This document shows positions 10,005 to 21,054 of a DNA stretch of 64,000 nt, one piece after another. A model generated the notes under the pieces. That model did no database searches. It saw nothing but the letters and a program-made list of their open reading frames with translations, and was not told where the DNA came from. The position numbers were made by a program, and so were the translations under genes. Origin of the DNA: Nothophaeocryptopus gaeumannii (lineage: Eukaryota; Ascomycota; Dothideomycetes; Mycosphaerellales; Mycosphaerellaceae); NCBI GenBank assembly GCA_031771865.1, contig JASISA010000002.1, forward strand, positions 62,001 to 126,000. Direction: 5' to 3'. Position 1 is the stretch's first letter. Every line of letters begins with the position of its first letter.

Positions 10005-11736
10005 ATGGGTTCCACGGGCGATGATGTTCGGCCTAAGGCAATCGATCTAAGCCACCACATGAATCGAAAGTCTCGAGCGCGGCATCCAAGTGCATTGAAG
10101 GAGATAATCAAGTATATGAGCTATGATGGGATGATTAGCTTCGCAGGAGGTGAGCTTCAAAACATCTCCTGGCTCACCAAGACACTCATTCGAGTCGCAG
10201 GCTTACCACACCCCTCATTATTTCCATTCGACAATGTGTCGTTCAGTGCGTACCCACCAGCGACGGTGCTGCAGCCAGACCAACCCAAAGGTCCGTCGAA
10301 GCTGGATATCTACAATGTCAGCAAGGGAAGCAAGGCAACGCAAAGCATGAACCTAATCCAGGCATTGCAATATGGTACTTCGTCCTATGACCCAAGCTAT
10401 TTGCGCCGCGCTGATCAGCCTCATAGGTTCTGGGACCGGCGACATCAGCCTTGGATCGTGGGCGCGAAGCTTCACAGAGCAGGTCTTTGCGCCCGCTTAT
10501 GTAGACTACGACATCTTGCTCACACTCGGGAACACCGATGCCTGGAACAAAGTCGTCGGCCTGCTCTGCGAAGAAGGCGACATGATCCTATGCGAAGAAC
10601 ACACTTACCCATCAGCACGAGCTCTCTTGGTTCCTCTTGGTTGCAGGGCCGTTCCGGTCAAGATGGACGGGCAAGGCATGCGAGCGGATGACCTGGCAAC
10701 CGCGCTCTCTGCTTGGCCTGAGACACATCCTGGAGTGAAACGACCACATGTTCTTTATCTCGTTCCGGTTGGATCGAATCCAGTTGGTACGACGATGGGT
10801 GCCAAGCGCAAGCAGGAAATTTATGATGTTTGCGTCAAGTACGATATTGTCATCGTAGAGGACTGTCCCTACTTTTGGCTCCAGTACCCGGAATACCAGC
10901 TGGGTGAGGTATTCTCACCAGATGAAAGCGTCCACAATGCACCTGAGGAGTATGCATCATCGCTTGCTCCATCCTTCCTCCGCTTCGATTATCAGGGCCG
11001 TGTCATCCGCCTCGAGACCTTCAGCAAGACTTTGGCTCCTGGAAACAGACTGGGCTACTTCGTTGCAAATGAAGTCTTCACGGAGCGTCTCCTGAGAGCT
11101 ACCGAAGTCGAGACTCAAGCTCCGAGCGGATGGAGTCAGGCCATCGTCAGCAATTTGCTGCACAGCTGGGGCATTAAGGGGTATCTTCTCTGGCTGTCAA
11201 ATCTAAGGGATCAGTATCGCTCTCGACGAGATTGGATGTGCGATGCGATAGCCCGGAATTTCGATGTGAGGCACACAGACACCAGTGGCAAGGGGCAGGA
11301 TTCAGCTTTCACTGTTTTCGCGAAAGGCGACGAGAAGGCCATATTCAGCTTCGTCGCTCCGAGCGCTGGGATGTTTATCTGGGCCAAATTCTTTCTGAGC
11401 AATAGCCCACGCTTTGAGAAGTTGCGATTAGAAGGCGTGGAAGATCCCGAGCAGGCTTTCGCAAAACACGTATTGACGGAGCTTGCGGAGGCTCTCGTGC
11501 TGCTGACGCCTGAGTAAGTCCGTGATCTCCTCTCCGGTAGACAGGCTACTAATGACGGATGCAGGTCGTTTTACACTCCTTGGCAAGGCGAAGAAAAGAA
11601 GACGACAAGTGATCGTGGGGCAGAAGCGGGCGTGACATACTTTCGCCTGGCATTCTCGATGACCAGCAAAGAGGAGATGGATCAAGGAATTGAAAGAATG
11701 GCGGTGGTGTTGAAGCAATGTTGGGAGGCTTGCTGA
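10005..11736 (+). CDS. PLP-dependent aminotransferase, class I/II (Aro8/aminoadipate type)
   Basis: Four exons can be placed exactly: 10005-10149, 10201-10374, 10427-11513 and 11565-11736, with introns of 51, 52 and 51 nt, giving 525 residues. The first junction joins GMISFAGG to LPHPSLFPF, a motif shared by aromatic and 2-aminoadipate aminotransferases. Later come GSGTGDISLGSW, the substrate-site region TLGNTDAW, VGSNPVGTT (the conserved NP element), VEDCPYFWLQ, and LETFSKTLAPGNRLGYF, in which the lysine after FS is the PLP Schiff-base residue and the arginine after GN fits the phosphate/carboxylate contact. The last exon ends in GVTYFRLAFSM, again family-like. The enzyme should move amino groups between aromatic or aliphatic amino acids and 2-oxo acids; the exact substrate is not determinable. 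The TTG at 9987 is rejected as a start in favour of the ATG at 10005. Confidence 0.92.
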
Positions 11737-12111
11737 TGGAGTTGGCAGAGGAGAATGTAGTCTGAACGTCAGGCCACAAGGCAGTAATGTCTTGGCACGG
11801 CTTTCCCTCTAGCGCGAACTCAATTGAGACGCGCTTCTCTTCAACAACTTTCACGTTTCCTTGTCCTGTCTTCAGAAGGAACGACATCGAAGTCGAGAGC
11901 ACAAGTCCGGCTCCATTCGGAAGCACACAATACCGGCATCTGAATACGGGTCGCAACCCTTGCTGGCGTCCATCTCGGTGCCGCCTCAATCGATAGGCTT
12001 CCGGATGAACTTCGCCGCGCTCGCCTATTGCCATGCAGCACGCAATGCTGTGGCAGACATGTACAGGATGTAGTGCCCTGCACATCGAAGCCCTAGAGAC
12101 TAACCACCAAC
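11737..12111. other. Intergenic region between aminotransferase and carboxylesterase genes
   Basis: No credible gene in 375 bases. It separates two genes on the same strand and probably holds the terminator of the first and promoter of the second. Confidence 0.4.
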
Positions 12112-13796
12112 ATGGGGAACGTTCTTTCGTACGACGTGCAGCCTACAGAGCTTGACTTGAAGAGCAAAGGTAAGATCAGGGGTCTCCAATACGGGACTCA
12201 AAGTCGACGATTTGCTGGAGTACCGTACGCTCTTCCGCCTACAGAAGAATATCGATGGAGGAAACCTCGCTCACTGCCTTCATCCTACACGTACACCTCT
12301 GGTAATGGAGATGCCTACGATGCCACGGAATTCAAGCCAGTATGCTGGCAGGAGCTCTTCAGCAAAGTTGCGAAAGCCGAGGGCGAACAGGCGAACTACT
12401 CTGAAGATTGCCTGATTGTCAATATCTGGACCCCGGTCCCCAAAGCTGGAGAAGAGAGCAAGAAATGGCCGGTCGTCCTATGGCTTCACGGAGGCTGGTT
12501 CGCAATGGGTGATCCTTCCCAAGAGCCAGGTATGGACCCAACTGAGCTGATTTCTACCGGAGGTATGAACGCCGTCTTCGTTGCAATCGGATATCGGCTC
12601 AATATCTTTGGCTTTCTGGCTGGCTCAGCACTCGCTGAAGAGAGCGGCGGAGACGCTGCTGGTAATTTTGGGCTTTGGGACCAACGCCTCGCCATGGAGT
12701 GGGTAAAGGAGAATATCCATTACTTCGGTGGCGATGCTTCGAACGTCACCTTGGGAGGTCGCTCAGCCGGTGCATACGGCACTGAGGCCCAAGTCCTTCA
12801 CGAGCTCAGGCGATCAGACACTGGCCTAGATGATCAGCTGTTCAAGCGATTCTACATGATCTCAAATGCCATTCCTGCGCAGCCAAAGACTGTGTCCGAA
12901 TCTGAGCCGCAATTTGACGAAGTATGTTCATATTTCAAGATATCATCAAACCTCACCGGCCCAGAAAAGCTCCAGCGACTCCGTGAGACATCAGCTAAAG
13001 ACCTCGTGACGGCCCTCAAACATCTCAAACATCACACGTTCCGTCCTGTAACAGACGATGTCTTCGTCCACTCGGGCATGATCGAATACATCACAAGCGG
13101 CGCCTTTGCATCAGATTTCAAGGTGCGCGGTTACAAGCTCCTGATCGGCGAGGTCCTGAATGAGGAAACACTCTACTCGGTATACAACTCTCCCGAAACG
13201 CCCGACGTGGAAGCACTTCGAACTCAGGTCGGCAATTACTATGCACCCGCGACGGTTGATCGAGTTCTGCCAAATTATCAGCTGCCCGAGAGTGACGATC
13301 TCAAAGATTGGAAGAAGGTGTATGGAAACATCATTGCAGATGGACAAGTGAGGGCGCCCTCACGCTACCTCGTGAAGAATTTGATCGAGCATGGTGTTTC
13401 GGTCGAGGATGTTTGGAGGTATCAAATCAAGTATCGACTTTCCTTTATCACTGACAAGGTTGCGCCAAAGGAGTTTGGGGTCGCTCACGCGATGGACAAA
13501 CCATTTTGGAAGTAAGCAGCTGTACTGTAAGCCTGGGGCCAAATCGAATTGCTGACTCTTGCGCTCGCAGCTATTCGATCATGCATGGGCCGACTGGAGA
13601 CGAGCGGAAACTCATGGACAACTGGATCAGGAACTTGGTGGCTTTCGTGAATGATGATCATCGGTATCGTCTTGGAACGAAAAGCATCGATGAGACGAAG
13701 ACAATTACACCTGAGGGCAAGATTGAAGTGCATCAGGATGCAAGATGGGACGAGCTCACGAAGCTGGGAGCGATATTCGCAGGCGGCGAAGCCTAA
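12112..13796 (+). CDS. Type-B carboxylesterase/lipase-like protein
   Basis: Two exons, 12112-13511 and 13571-13796 (59-nt intron GTAAGC...CTCGCAG), give 541 residues. Family landmarks in order are FAGVPYALPP near 35, YSEDCLIVNIWTP (the conserved EDCL block), VVLWLHGGWFAMGD (oxyanion hole HGG), AIGYRLNIFGFLAG, GNFGLWDQRLAMEWVKENI and GGDASNVTLGGRSAGAYG. The nucleophile is Ser218 in G-R-S-A-G, where almost all relatives have G-E-S-A-G. The histidine candidate lies in GVAHAMDKPFW at the exon junction, followed by a C-terminal helix. There is no signal peptide, so it is probably cytosolic. The reaction would be hydrolysis of carboxylic esters; the arginine beside the nucleophile makes normal activity less certain. 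It follows an aminotransferase on the same strand, but co-function is not implied. Confidence 0.9.
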
Positions 13797-13881
13797 CAGA
13801 CGTGCATTCACCATGGTATCAAAAGCACACAATTATCAATGCCAACCGCAGCAGTCAACCAGCCGTATCATCAGCATCAAT

Positions 13882-15179
13882 CTAAGCCGCCCTCTCACTC
13901 TGCTGTCCCTTCTGCCCCATGTTCTCCCCATCAGTCTCCCCGCTTCCCTTCCTACCTACACCAGCCCTCCCCCTGGCCCTCTTTCTCTCTCCATAGAAAA
14001 TAGCAAGCAGATACGCAAGACCCATGATTCCCGCGCCAGCACCATAACCTGCTTTAGCACCATTACTGTTTCCGCCTAACTGCAGACCCAACCCGCCGTT
14101 AACAATACCGAGGATGATGACCGTGCGACCAATCCAAATATGTCCATAAGACCAAAGACTGCGCCCTTGGACCCTCTTATACGCGTGATGGTGCAACCAT
14201 CCTAGGACGGGTTGGCAGAGCATGAGACCGAATACGACGGTTCCTATGATAGGATGCCGGTCACTCCAGTAGTTCTCTTCGGAGGCGTAGTATGCTCCTA
14301 ACCCGAAGGCGATTATGTACATCGCCATGCCTAGGTATTGGATTGCGGAGTGCACGAGAACTACCCCGTGGAACCCTGCTACGCGGATGAGGATGCCGCC
14401 GATGGGGAGGATGAAAGCTACGGATAAGCAGGCGAAGACGGCGTGGGCGATGAGGATGGAATTGCTTGGTCCTGTGTCTTGTGATACAGCGGTTGTGGCG
14501 CTGGTGGTGGCGGTGTTGGATAGGAAGGGGTTGACGTTATCATCGGATACGCCTTTGGCATTGGCGAAGTCCCAGTTGAAGACGCCGTGGTCATCGTGGA
14601 TTGAGATGTCTTTGTCTAGAGAGTTGGATTGCAGAGGTGTACCAGAGCTTGAGGCGAAGATCCAAGATGCGCTGTTGGTGCGGAAGTCCATGCTGCCTCC
14701 GCTCCAACTTGTGCAATTGCTGCAACGGACGTTGGCGGTCATGATTCCGTCCGCCACGCCGGAGCCCTCGAGAAGGGTCAGTTGGCCCCCTTGTCCGTCT
14801 TCATGATCTGGTTCGACGTGACCGACGCCCAGACGCGGTGATACGGTGACGTTTTGGCCATCCGCGGAAAGGTACATAACGAAGATGTTGGAGCCCGCCA
14901 TTTGGCTGCCTTGCCCAAGACCGATCCATTGGTGTCCTGTTGATGGAGCTGCGATTTGGAAGTAGATGTCGCCGCTTCCAGAGTTGGCGGCTGTCTCGGG
15001 TATGCTAAGAGAATAGCAAATGTTCGAGTCTGCTGCCGGACAGGTTCTGGAGACTTGTGCTAGCGATAGAGAAGCTGTGTACCTGCATATCAGCCAATTG
15101 GTTCCTTCGATGCAAATGCTCTATACATACCATGCAGTAAAGCGAGGCCAATGGTCCTCTTCGATCGAAGCTCCATCAT
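13882..15179 (-). CDS. DOMON (cellobiose-dehydrogenase-type cytochrome) plus cytochrome b561 membrane protein
   Basis: The main exon is 13882-15082 and a short first exon 15127-15179 supplies the signal peptide; the 44-nt intron (donor GTATAG, acceptor ATGCAG) keeps phase and gives 417 residues. Following the leader are cysteines in SRTCPAADSNICYSL and the DOMON core GDIYFQIAAPSTGHQWIGLGQGSQMAGSNIFVMY, cited here in parts: GHQWIGLGQG and MAGSNIFVMY. This is the haem-b binding cytochrome fold with a Met ligand. From about residue 200 come five or six hydrophobic helices with HAVFACLSV, VHSAIQYLGMAMY, HPIIGTVVFGLM, WLHHHAYK and SYGHIWIGR, which carry the histidines of a b561 domain. Fungal proteins of this kind are thought to pass electrons across the membrane, perhaps to secreted oxidoreductases. 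The donor choice is the uncertain detail; GTATGT four bases upstream breaks the frame. Confidence 0.88.
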
Positions 15180-16733
15180 GTTAGCGCTGCGACTGGTGCT
15201 GCGTTTGAGCCGTTGGTAGTGTGCATCAGAATAATACAACCTTGAAGCTATCGAGCCCACGGGAAGCAGAATGGTGACGCCTTATAGCAAGATACCCAGC
15301 CTTGCGCTGCGCCCGAGACCCACCTGTCCGTAATCCATGATCTGCTCTGCAGAGTTTGACTTGTGCATATCCGGGAGCTTGGCATTCACAAAATACAGGC
15401 GTAAATCCGCAACGCAATGTGCTAATTGATGAGACAGGTGTGTTGGTTCCGTGTCATCATCCAATTCTCCGCGCATCGAAACTTCGGGAGCCTGGAGTCA
15501 AGTCAAGACACGACTCCGGGGATTTCGACAGGGAGTCAGGCCTGCGATGACAATCCAGACGTCCCCGTTGGAGCGGGTGACGACGCTCAACCAGGAACAA
15601 GATACTTGTGAAAGCCTGGGAGCTGCGACGGTAATGCCTCTGCCAAGGTCTGCCATGGAAGTCCCACGTGTAGAAAGTGAGATGTTTGGAGATAGTGAGC
15701 ATAGCGTGTAGTCCGGAGTACACGCAGCGTCTTGGCTATGACTGCTCCGCCTGGTGCCAAAGCGAGATAACGATCAGACGCGTCGCCTTACGGTGGCTGA
15801 GAGGGGAGCCGGAATATATGCGTTCGTGCGGTCCAGACTTTGCAGAAATTGACTGTGCAAAGCTCTTGTCTCGTCTCATCTTCAATCCTAAAGACCAAGA
15901 GGGTGTCATTGTTGCCCTCTCTATAGGCCACGTCCCTGAGTGCGGCTCGTCCATGGTGGCGGGAATCTCCCACAGGATGCTGCTATACTCGCGTCCTTAG
16001 TCATATGTCTATAAAGTTAGCAGTGCATAATCGCAGACCTTCCAAGATCCGAGAGGCATGCAGGAGGTAAGAAGCGAAGCGTAGCAGGCGTGCTTCGTGA
16101 GGCAGAAATAGGGCAGCAGCTGTAGCGCAACTGGTTGCATCTGCCATGCGTCGTTCGCATTCGAGACGGTGCAGGCCTTTGACTCGCGACCCAAGAGCAA
16201 CCAATTGAAAGCTCGTTTGTCGATGAACTCCCAGGTGCATGGTTGAAAGCCGATGATGAAGTCGGAGTCATGAACTTCGAGGATGAGTGTCAGCAAGCGA
16301 AAGCTTTCCGCCTTGGCACAACGCGTTCCGACGCGACGACCGGCACGAGATCGGACTCTTACATCCACCTTGACACGGACACGCTCTCTATTCAACATTG
16401 CGGACACTGGCGCTAAACCTGGTGGTTCTGTTGTTTTCGTGAGAGAAGCTCTAGGGGTCTCGAAGCGTAATGGAACGGGTTACTGAGAGCACATCAAAGC
16501 GTCACTTCACCTGCATTGACCTCTCGTGTGATCAAGTAGCATATGCTAGGTGGGCGGGGTATATCTCCAAGTGAAGTCAGGGCCTCAAGCCAGCGGCAGT
16601 ACGACTAGTACCTACCCTCATCGCTATTCATCGTATCAAATCTCATATCACTCTCACCTATGCACAGCCATCTCCTTGACCCTCTTTTGAACTCCAAACT
16701 CCAACGCTATGCCCTCAAAGCAGCAGACGTCTT
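15180..16733. other. Gene-free stretch of 1.5 kb
   Basis: Open frames here are short, overlap one another on both strands and have no leaders, membrane segments or domain-like motifs. The left side should contain the promoter of the DOMON-b561 gene; the right side is downstream of the coatomer gene. Confidence 0.45.
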
Positions 16734-17384
16734 CTATAGACCCTGTCGTAATCTCTCTCCCAGCTTTTGCTTTCCGAATTGATAGATCTTGAGCAGACCC
16801 TCCTCGCTGAGGTCAATGCCTTGCATATTCGGAATGTCCTGCACTGGAGGTCTGCTAACTCTGCTCGCGATGACGACTGGGTCGGTCTCGAGAATGATGC
16901 CGTCGTCTATGATCTCGTCGATACAGAGAGAGGCGAGGTCATAGTTCTCGATCAGTGTACGCTTGTCGACGGAGTTTCTGGGTTCAAGTCAGTACCCTGC
17001 AGGCAGTCTTGTCCCTTCTAAAACTTACTTCAGCAGTATGTTTAGAGAATCTCTGAGCGCCAACACAACATTGTACAGCATAATCTCGTTCTCGTCCGCT
17101 CCTCCCACCACATATAGCATCACGTCTGCTTCCATCTTGAACACCACAACTTTGTTGTCGTATAGAATGACATCGCTTGTCTGCTTGGCGGTCTTCTCCA
17201 GGAGCCCTTTCTCGAACGCCTTCTGATCTTTCACATTGGGATATGGGTTCGCGCCAGGGTAATTAGTCCCACCGTTCGCAGGCGGATGCGGAGGACTGTA
17301 GTATTTGGCCAGGATGCGGGATGAGTCGTCGGTCGAGAGTATGAGGATCGCGTTGACGCTGAAGAGCGACATGTTGGGCGCCAT
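16734..17384 (-). CDS. RET3: Coatomer subunit zeta (COPI)
   Basis: Two exons, 17029-17384 and 16734-16977, joined across a 51-nt intron (GTAAGT...AACCCAG), encode 199 residues. The start MAPNMSLFSVNAILILSTDD is typical for zeta-COP, and the frame then reads RILAKYYSPP, KTAKQTSDVILYDN, FKMEADVMLYVVGG and LRDSLNILL before the intron, then VDKRTLIENYDLASLCIDEIIDDGIILETD (given in parts: NYDLASLCIDE, DDGIILETD) and a C-terminal RVSRPPVQD. This is the longin-like small subunit of the coat that drives Golgi-to-ER retrograde vesicles. The frame is open upstream to 17429, but the ATG at 17384 matches the usual N-terminus. It is divergently arranged with the PPR-like gene, sharing a promoter region of about 220 bp. 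Confidence 0.95.
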
Positions 17385-17602
17385 AATTGCGGTGTACAAG
17401 CCGGCTAGGCACAGTTGCTCGATATTCAATGGAGTGCTAGATCGATTGGTATAGCTGTTCGATGGTCAAGTGAAAGGTGTCGTCCGCGGATGATGGAGAT
17501 GCTTGGCATTCGGTGCAGTGGAAGGTTCCGCCGAGCCTCACATGCGGACTTTCCTCTTCTGAACTTTCACTCCCGAGCGTATCGAAAGAGGTGTTCCTTC
17601 AA
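17385..17602. promoter_or_regulatory. Shared divergent promoter region of coatomer zeta and the PPR-like gene
   Basis: The two coding starts face away from each other across about 220 bases (or 92 bases if the upstream ATG at 17477 is used). No specific binding site can be named with confidence; the region is inferred from gene orientation only. Confidence 0.35.
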
Positions 17603-19924
17603 ATGCTCACTCTTCGGCTCAGGAGAGCTCAGGCACAGCTTCAGTCGCATCAAACATGGCTGAAAACATTCATCAATCACCCACATAGCCCTTCACGATA
17701 CGATGAGTTCTCGAACGGTCTGTCGAGGACCTTTCACACCGGAAAGAGCTCTAGACAAGAGGTGAAGACTACATTCACAGTCGGTGGAAAACCATCGGCG
17801 GCCAAGCAACGAAAGAAGGAGAGATATCAGCGGAGAAAAGAAGGAAGAGACCCGAATAAGTCTGTCCAACTCTCAGCGTTTGGAGCTAGGGCAGAACTCA
17901 TTGAGGCGATCCAGAAGGAGGACATCAAGCGAGTCATCGCTTGTTACCAAATACTTCCCGAGAGGCGCCCACTTGCCACCGAGGACTTTCGCCAGATCGC
18001 TCAGTGCGCACATCACGCTCTTCGGAAGGAGAATCAGAAGCCAGCCGAGATCAGGCAGCGAGAAGATGTCGACCAGGTAGTAGCATTTGCAGAGCTGCTG
18101 GCCACAGATATCAAGAAGGGCAATCTCGTGCCTTCTTATCATGCACACTTGCACATCTTGGGCATCCTCAAGGAGTCACGGACATTTGACGCGGGCGTGA
18201 AGTTCTGGAAATGGCTGGAGACACAGGACAATCAGCACGTTCGCTCTGAGACTTATGCGGCAGCCATTGAGCTGCTTGCCATGTCTGGGACTCCCTTGGC
18301 CGATCTGGAAGAATTGTACAAGCAGGCTCTTGCTCGCTTTCCGGGAGCTTTTGTGGCCTATCACCTATCGCCAGAAGGCATTCTTGCAGACCGCGAAGGA
18401 GACGTCACTGTCAAAAGCCTTCCCATGAACTTGCTGAGGTCGATCATGTTTGCAAGGCTACTAAGGGGTGATTCGCGTAACGCCTATCTTGCTCTAGACA
18501 CAGCGCTCCGGGTGCATCCAGCTACCATTGATCGCTCGTTCTTCAGGCCGTTTTTGGAAGAGCGTCCGGTCTCCGAAGCCTACACTGTTTTCGCACTTGC
18601 CTGCTTGGCCGGCGTGAAAGTCTCAGGCGCTCATTACAAGGAGCTCCTAGTGGAGCTACGCAAAAGCTCAGATGTCACCACCATTGCCTCTCATGTTTCT
18701 TCGATACGTGCGATCATGGCGGCTACGTACTTGTATCTTGGGGCTACGGGCAATGTGCATGTCAACTCAGTCACTGAGCTCGTCATCACAATCTCGCAAG
18801 CTCTCCGACTTCCTGGCGTCAGTGCTCTAGGTGGAAAAGAACGACGTAAGCTGGCAGATAGTGTGCTGTCCATGATCCGCAAGACGTTCGAGGTATTCGC
18901 TCGATATGGCGCTCTGCCCTCTTTGAATTCGTTCAATTCGATAATCATCAATGTTGCTGGGTACGGGAGATCAAAGGAAGTACTTGGTATCGTGTTGAGT
19001 GACCTCAAAGCGCTTGGTCTAGAGCCGAACGCAGTCACAAGAAGATCAATCCTTGCAGTGGCGGGGATGACGAAGCACGAAGGGGAGGTCGAGCGATTTT
19101 GGAACGAGCTGCTTCAAGCCCGCAGAGAAGAAGATCAATGGCCAGATAACGTTGATTTCTTTGTGCTCGCCAAAGCGGTCAGACAGGCTGGTAACATTAC
19201 ATTCGGAAAGCTGCAATTCGAGTCACTGAGGACCTTTGTGCCACAGCGGCAGCACAGCAGCATCGACTATGCCTTCAACAAAGAAGACGTGCCGCAGGAT
19301 GTTTCCACTGGGGCGCCTGTCACCTTCGATGAACTCCAGGCCGGTCTGCAAAAAGTAGACGCCGATCTTGCCGTCGTTGAGGAGCAGACTAGGGATCGTC
19401 CTGAGATTCTCGACTTCAGCAAGCAGGAGCTCCCTTTGATGCTGATGTCAGCTGAGGGAGCACTGGAACTGCCCGACCGCCAGATGCGCCAGGTATACGA
19501 TGCCTTGACCACCGACTCAACACTTCCAAATCCGAAAGGCGGGGAAGACAGCGAGGCATTTCCAGAAACGCAGAACTCTTCCGCTCCATCTACGCTACGT
19601 AGCCAAACGAACATCGGCTTCGGAGACTTGAGGTACGAGAGCTGGAAATGCGTAAACTACCTTCTGCATTTGGCGGAGAAGCACGATCAACAGTATGACA
19701 AGATCGTGGACGAAGCCATCGCGGCGGGCAAAAGGCCCCCGCCTAAGGAAGATGGCATTTCAAAGGAGGAGGTCGAGAAGATGGGTGACTTTGGCCTGAG
19801 AGATGCTCTAGAGATGAAGCGAAGAGCTCACAACAAGGATAATGCCCGGACAATCGAGAATGCGAAGTCAGAGGTGTTGAGGCTACGCGGTCGAACAGCC
19901 GCGTCAATCACGTCAATCACCTGA
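17603..19924 (+). CDS. PPR-like protein, probably mitochondrial RNA-binding/translation factor
   Basis: From the ATG at 17603 the product has 773 residues; the same frame can start at 17477 (815 residues). The later start is preferred because it gives a basic leader without acidic residues (MLTLRLRRAQAQLQSHQ, then SRTFHTGKSS), as for mitochondrial import. The body is helical with repeated pairs such as LHILGILKESRTFDAGVKFWKWL, read in parts as ILGILKESRTFDAG and ETYAAAIELLAMSG, plus SFNSIIINVAGYGRSKEVLGIV and GLEPNAVTRRSILAVAG, the last two being good pentatricopeptide-type units near residues 480-530. The C-terminus is charged and low-complexity. PPR proteins bind organellar transcripts to guide translation or stability; which transcript is unknown. 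No introns are needed. Confidence 0.75.
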   Translation: MLTLRLRRAQAQLQSHQTWLKTFINHPHSPSRYDEFSNGLSRTFHTGKSSRQEVKTTFTVGGKPSAAKQRKKERYQRRKEGRDPNKSVQLSAFGARAELIEAIQKEDIKRVIACYQILPERRPLATEDFRQIAQCAHHALRKENQKPAEIRQREDVDQVVAFAELLATDIKKGNLVPSYHAHLHILGILKESRTFDAGVKFWKWLETQDNQHVRSETYAAAIELLAMSGTPLADLEELYKQALARFPGAFVAYHLSPEGILADREGDVTVKSLPMNLLRSIMFARLLRGDSRNAYLALDTALRVHPATIDRSFFRPFLEERPVSEAYTVFALACLAGVKVSGAHYKELLVELRKSSDVTTIASHVSSIRAIMAATYLYLGATGNVHVNSVTELVITISQALRLPGVSALGGKERRKLADSVLSMIRKTFEVFARYGALPSLNSFNSIIINVAGYGRSKEVLGIVLSDLKALGLEPNAVTRRSILAVAGMTKHEGEVERFWNELLQARREEDQWPDNVDFFVLAKAVRQAGNITFGKLQFESLRTFVPQRQHSSIDYAFNKEDVPQDVSTGAPVTFDELQAGLQKVDADLAVVEEQTRDRPEILDFSKQELPLMLMSAEGALELPDRQMRQVYDALTTDSTLPNPKGGEDSEAFPETQNSSAPSTLRSQTNIGFGDLRYESWKCVNYLLHLAEKHDQQYDKIVDEAIAAGKRPPPKEDGISKEEVEKMGDFGLRDALEMKRRAHNKDNARTIENAKSEVLRLRGRTAASITSIT

Positions 19925-20348
19925 GGGCTTTTGCTGACTGTTCACGAATCACTAAGCCATTTAGTTCCTGGCTGTCGGTGCCAATGCGTGAGTCGTTCCG
20001 GATCTGGCAAAACCATTACGAGCCCTTCCGATACGATCGGCTCGATCCTGGGGAGGACTCGCAAGCATCTACCAGGATGTCACCAGTTCCTGCCACAGTG
20101 ACAACACTAGATGACAGAAACCATGCCGGTTCTGCCGTGTGATGCGCTTTTCGAATATATGAAGTCTCAGCTGGAACCCAGGCGACATTCGTATGTTTTA
20201 AATGCGGCCCAATACAGGACAAGAGGAGAAGGGCGCGGAATGATGTTAATACTTAAAGATGATGCGAACCAAGTAGAAAGTCCTCTGTTGTTGCGAATAC
20301 TCCACTCACACCACACCACTTCCATTCAAATTCTCCATTTTGGTCAGG
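19925..20348. other. Intergenic region before the interrupted secreted-protein gene
   Basis: About 420 bases with no gene recognised on either strand; it marks the change from housekeeping genes to the accessory pocket at 20.3-22 kb. Confidence 0.35.
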
Positions 20349-20809
20349 ATGAAGCTCTCTACTTCCACCACCTCACTCCTTGCCGTGATCATTACCATCG
20401 GATCTGCCCTCGGGGAACCATCCAACGACATGCTCCAAGATCGAGACATCGCCCATCTCAAGGCCGAGGTGCTGGACTTTCATGCTAGATGGCAGGATGC
20501 AACGGAGAGGTTGCGCGCACGTTCCACGCCTATCTTGGGCGCTGTCGACGCAGGTGGGCTGCTGAGCTAGCGACAAGACTGCGGAGGATGCGGGACGTGT
20601 CTCAATCAGGGACAGTCAGACAAGTACTGCTGTAATGGGCGTGGTTCGTATTGTCCGTATGGGTTTTGTGGGCAGAGGGATGGTTGTGAGTACGATGTGT
20701 GCGCACGTCTGACTGGCTGTTACTGACCTATCTTAGGGCGGATGGAGATGGATACCGGACGGGTTGCTTGAGTGTACCTTACGCAAAGCAAGATGTGGCT
20801 TGCAGATAG
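20349..20809 (+). pseudogene. Cysteine-rich secreted protein gene interrupted by an in-frame TAG
   Basis: The ATG at 20349 begins a signal peptide (MKLSTSTTSLLAVIITIGSALG) and a pro-like segment with EVLDFHARWQDATERLRAR. The frame ends at a TAG (20568-20570), but the very next codons in the same frame spell a dense cysteine module with DCGGCGTC, KYCCNGRGSYC and GFCGQRDGC, eight cysteines in about 37 residues. A clean 47-nt intron (20690-20736, GTACGA...ATCTTAG) then leads to ADGDGYRTGCLSV and a stop at 20807-20809, adding two more cysteines. No intron of usual size can remove the TAG: the only GT upstream that would do so gives an 18-nt intron. I therefore call a nonsense-interrupted gene of a secreted, knottin-like or effector-like protein. 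Stop readthrough or a strain-specific allele remain possible. The protein family is not recognised. Confidence 0.6.
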
Positions 20810-21054
20810 TCGGTAAGTTGGAGGCGAGTTCATAATCCGACAAATTGTACCTGCGCAAACTTGCTCATAGCTGATCCCTCAGCGGGTGCAAATGCATCTC
20901 ATGCGGCGAGGGAGGCGTACGCCCAGCTCTTAGACCTATGCGCCTACTCGTCTTTCTCCATCGGAAGACAATTGACTACGAATTCGGTGCATCCGCCTCT
21001 TCCCTCTGAACTGGATCTCTGTTGACCTCTGCATGACAATCAGAACATCTATCA
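20810..21054. other. Short spacer between two relics
   Basis: No coding signal seen. Confidence 0.3.
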
